In this document: positions 61,798 through 64,000 of the stretch, one piece after another
How positions within the stretch are numbered: the stretch's first letter is position 1
Layout: the number at the start of each line of letters is the position of its first letter
Assembly: GCF_000761215.1 (NCBI RefSeq)
Contig: NZ_CP009438.1
Location: 2,499,501-2,563,500, forward strand
DNA length: 64,000 bases
DNA from: Streptomyces glaucescens
GTDB lineage: Bacteria; Actinomycetota; Actinomycetes; Streptomycetales; Streptomycetaceae
Direction of reading: 5' to 3'
Program-made: the position numbers and the translations under genes
Notes under the pieces: model-generated
Databases searched by the model: none
What the model saw: the letters and a program-made list of their open reading frames with translations, nothing else
What the model was told of the DNA's origin: nothing

Positions 61798-62328
61798 ATG
61801 GCCATGGTGGGCCTGTTCTGGATCGTCGAGGGCGACGTGTACGTGGGGGCGAAGCCGTCCGGGCTGGCTCCCGGGGTGCGTCTGACCCCCGAGGGTGTGC
61901 TGGCCCTCGGAGAGCGGCAGTCCGGCCTCCATCTGTGGGAGGACATACGGGAGCTGACGGTGACGGGCGTCCCGGTGAAGTCCCTCAAGCGGCAGGTCGG
62001 CCTGGTCAGGGACCTGGCCGTCGACATGGTGACGAACCTGGCCCTGCCCATCGGCCCGAGCCAGACGGACCAGGGCCCGGCGTCGATGACGGTGCGCGTG
62101 GAGTCGCCGGGCGGCGCACACGCGCTGACCGCCTACGCGGCCGCGGCTGTCGGCTACTCCCCGGCGGAGGCCGACCTGTCCCACACCGTCCTGTCCCGCC
62201 TCACGGAGGGCGCCGCGACGATGGCCACGACGCTGGCGGCGATGTCGGAGTGGGGCCGTACGCGGGAGGACGAGGGGACGCCCCGGGCCGCGGAGCGGGA
62301 GCGGCTGCTGCGGGAGTGGGCGGGGTAG
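61798..62328 (+). CDS. Hypothetical protein with PH-like beta start
   Basis: A 176-residue protein. Residues 1-105 are strand-rich (LFWIVEGDVYVGAKP, VRLTPEGVLALGER, HLWEDIRELTVTGVPV, MTVRVESPGG), a pattern like the PH-like lipid-binding domains seen in other actinobacterial hypotheticals, and the end is helical. No signal or membrane segment is present. GGGGGAAG lies 10 bases before ATG 61798; ATG 61804 is an alternative. No function is known and the PH-like reading is tentative. Confidence 0.65.
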   Translation: MAMVGLFWIVEGDVYVGAKPSGLAPGVRLTPEGVLALGERQSGLHLWEDIRELTVTGVPVKSLKRQVGLVRDLAVDMVTNLALPIGPSQTDQGPASMTVRVESPGGAHALTAYAAAAVGYSPAEADLSHTVLSRLTEGAATMATTLAAMSEWGRTREDEGTPRAAERERLLREWAG

Positions 62329-62561
62329 GGCGTCCGGCGTCCGCCCGGGGACCCGGCGTCGCCCGGGACCGTGCGTCCCGGCCCGAGCCGCGACACGGGA
62401 CCGGAGCCCGGCTCCCCGGCCCGGGTCGTCCGGTCGCGGTCCCCGGCCCCCCGGGGACGGGTGCGCCCACGCCGGCTCCGCGGGGTCGGACGCGGCGCGG
62501 GCCACCTCGTCGAGGTCCGGGTCCCCGCCCGGCGGTCCGTGTGGTGCGGTGCGGTCACCGG

Positions 62562-62596
62562 GATGTCCTGGCTGCGTAACAGGCAGCCAGGACATC
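62562..62596. terminator. Perfect 14 bp hairpin in the 62.33-62.69 kb gap
   Basis: GATGTCCTGGCTGC and its exact complement surround a 7-base loop. It lies 91 bp upstream of the next gene. The rest of the gap (62329-62686) shows no supported gene, and the hairpin may end transcription from the left. Confidence 0.5.
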
Positions 62597-62686
62597 CGCC
62601 CCGGCCACCCCGGCGGCTCATAAGATCTTCACATTCAAACTATCCCGGCCGGGAGGGTTCCGGCGGGCTTCAGTGTGGGGATCATC

Positions 62687-63451
62687 ATGCGCATTCGCTC
62701 CTTCGTGGGCGCCCTCTGCGGCGCCCTGGCTCTTTCCGCGCTCGCCGTCCCGGCGGCCCAGGCGGAGGAGAACCCCCTCACCTTCTCCAGCGTCGCCATC
62801 AACAGCGGTCAGCCGCTGGTCGTGGGCACCGGCACGCCGAAGCAGTTCCGCGTGCACTACAACGTCCACCACACCCACGAGCTGTACACCTCCGCGGCGA
62901 CCCTCTACGCGGGGGGCCTCGACACGCGCAGCGCCCAGAGCCGGCCGGTGAGCGAGCCGACCTGCCGGGACCTGAGCGACACCGTCGCGCGCTGCGTGCA
63001 GACGCTGGCCATCGACCCGAAGTCGCTCGTCGACAACGGGGTCGCCGGCACCTGGCACGTCTACCTCCAGGCGACCGACGCGGACCACAACGTGGCCGGC
63101 AAGGGCGGCCTGTACCCGACGAAGGTGCTGCGCGCCTCCACCCTGGCCCACACCGACGCCGCCCCCGAGCCGGTCGCCAAGGGCAGGACCCTGACCATCA
63201 CCGGCAAGCTCGCCCACGCCGACTGGACCACCCACACCTACACCGGGCAGGCAGGCCGGCCGGTGGCGCTGCAGTTCCGTCCCGACGGCGGCTCCTACGC
63301 CACGGTGAAGACGGTCGACACCGGCAGCGGCGGCGCGCTGAAGACCACGGTGACCGCGGAGACCTCCGGCGCCTGGCGCTGGTACTACGCGGGTGACTCC
63401 GCCACCGTCAACGGGGTCGTCGCCGTCGGTGACGCCGTCCTCGTCGAGTAG
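62687..63451 (+). CDS. Secreted protein with two beta-sandwich-like domains
   Basis: A 254-residue exported protein. The signal peptide MRIRSFVGALCGALALSALA ends at AQA near residue 26. The first domain (residues 30-125) holds two Cys (TCRDLSDTVARC) that could form a disulphide; the second (about 155-254) looks like an Ig-like repeat (RTLTITGKLAHADW, GRPVALQFRPDGGSYATVKT, GAWRWYYAGDS), a fold common in Streptomyces surface proteins. ATG 62687 follows GTGGGG by six bases. No enzyme motif is visible. Confidence 0.75.
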   Translation: MRIRSFVGALCGALALSALAVPAAQAEENPLTFSSVAINSGQPLVVGTGTPKQFRVHYNVHHTHELYTSAATLYAGGLDTRSAQSRPVSEPTCRDLSDTVARCVQTLAIDPKSLVDNGVAGTWHVYLQATDADHNVAGKGGLYPTKVLRASTLAHTDAAPEPVAKGRTLTITGKLAHADWTTHTYTGQAGRPVALQFRPDGGSYATVKTVDTGSGGALKTTVTAETSGAWRWYYAGDSATVNGVVAVGDAVLVE

Positions 63452-63455
63452 CCGG

Positions 63456-64000
63456 TCAACCGGCCGTTCGGGCAGCGGGCCGAGCGGCCGGAGGGCGCGG
63501 TCCCGGGCCTCGTCCCGCCGCGCCCAGCACCGCCTCGACCACCCGCGCCATCGACACCGGGTGCAGGCCGAGGAACAAGTTCGGTTCCACCAGCTCCAGT
63601 TCCATGACGACGGGCCGGCCGTCCTCCCCGTCCACCAGGTCGACGCGCGCGTACAGCAGCCGGGCCGGGTCGGGGACGGCGGCCAGGGCCCGTTCGGCGA
63701 CCGCCAGTTCGGCGGCGCTCGGCTGCCACGCCGCCACCCCCGGATGCGGCACCTTCGGCGCGTCGTAGGCCGTCCCCGGCGTGAGGACGGCCCCCTTGCG
63801 GCTGGCGTGCAGCAGCGAGCCGCCGAAGAACTGCAGCGCCCGCTCCCCGGTGACGTCGACGGCCCGCAGATAGGGCTGCACCATCGCGGTGAACCCTTCC
63901 TCGTGCATCCGCGCCAGCTGCCGTACGGCGGTCTCCCGCTGATCCGGGGTGTAGCGGGCGGCGAACCGGGCGCCGGCGCCGGAGGTGGGCTTGACGACGT
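63456..64000 (-). CDS. ATP-grasp domain protein, truncated at window edge
   Basis: The C-terminal 180 residues of a leftward gene whose start lies beyond the window. The ATP-grasp fold shows as VVKPTSGAGARFAARY (nucleotide-binding Lys), VQPYLRAVDVTGERALQFFG, and the metal site ARVDLVDG with MELELVEPNLFLGL. Such enzymes join a carboxylate to an amine or thiol. The substrate is unknown. The open frame runs to base 64000 with no start required, so shorter readings from the Met at 63908 are fragments. Confidence 0.85.
   Translation of the reverse strand, partial: VVKPTSGAGARFAARYTPDQRETAVRQLARMHEEGFTAMVQPYLRAVDVTGERALQFFGGSLLHASRKGAVLTPGTAYDAPKVPHPGVAAWQPSAAELAVAERALAAVPDPARLLYARVDLVDGEDGRPVVMELELVEPNLFLGLHPVSMARVVEAVLGAAGRGPGPRPPAARPAARTAG

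Noticed and set aside
62329..62561. A leftward coding relic in the gap (GDPDLDEVARAASDP)
   Set aside because: The frame has no start, no family match and only patchy codon bias.

Overview
This 64 kb window is chromosomal DNA from a Streptomyces or a very close relative. GC is very high, third codon positions are almost all G or C, GTG and TTG starts are common, and neighbouring genes often overlap by four bases (ATGA/GTGA). The block fasR-fabD-fabH-acpP-fabF, DUF3145, ohr and a zinc-ribbon protein resembles the S. coelicolor gene order around SCO2386-SCO2400. Product names rest on motifs and recalled families; no search was run.

Region 1 (0-19 kb) is mostly core genome: an aldo/keto reductase with its MerR regulator, small enzymes, the type II fatty acid synthase operon under a PucR-type activator, a secreted SGNH lipoprotein, an aldose epimerase, a pyroglutamyl-peptidase homologue lacking the catalytic cysteine, transport proteins, Ohr, and a MarR/NADP-oxidoreductase pair with twin operators.

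Region 2 (19-31 kb) is a carbohydrate locus: an enolase-superfamily sugar-acid dehydratase, a zinc alcohol dehydrogenase, a TIM-barrel protein, a ChvE-GguAB type sugar importer, a Tat-exported aldose epimerase and a secreted GH43 arabinanase. Related genes lie at 48-53 kb (GH51 arabinofuranosidase and a CUT1 importer) and at 59-61 kb (SMP-30 lactonase and an IclR regulator). The IclR gene, the CUT1 operon and the arabinanase each carry the same 36 bp bipartite box, and looser copies precede the dehydratase and TIM-barrel genes. The simplest reading is one regulon that cuts arabinan, imports arabinose and arabino-oligosaccharides, and may oxidise a sugar through lactone, aldonate and 2-keto-3-deoxy intermediates.

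Region 3 (30.6-48.2 kb) is accessory: a WhiJ-type trio (HATPase, XRE-DUF5753, DUF397), an ankyrin protein, a HelR-type RNA polymerase rescue helicase behind a rifamycin-associated element, and two convergent RHS/YD-repeat polymorphic toxins. One toxin has a WXG100-like N-terminus and the other a signal peptide; each is followed by candidate immunity genes.

Region 4 (53.3-59 kb) holds a gene-poor stretch and then a tightly coupled four-gene operon: an ImmA-like zinc peptidase, two paralogous seven-helix MAB_1171c-type membrane proteins and an FAD oxidoreductase. I know of no described function for this set. A dispersed palindromic repeat and a hexanucleotide satellite follow it. The right end carries small hypothetical genes and a truncated ATP-grasp gene. 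I see no tRNA, rRNA, insertion sequence or CRISPR array.
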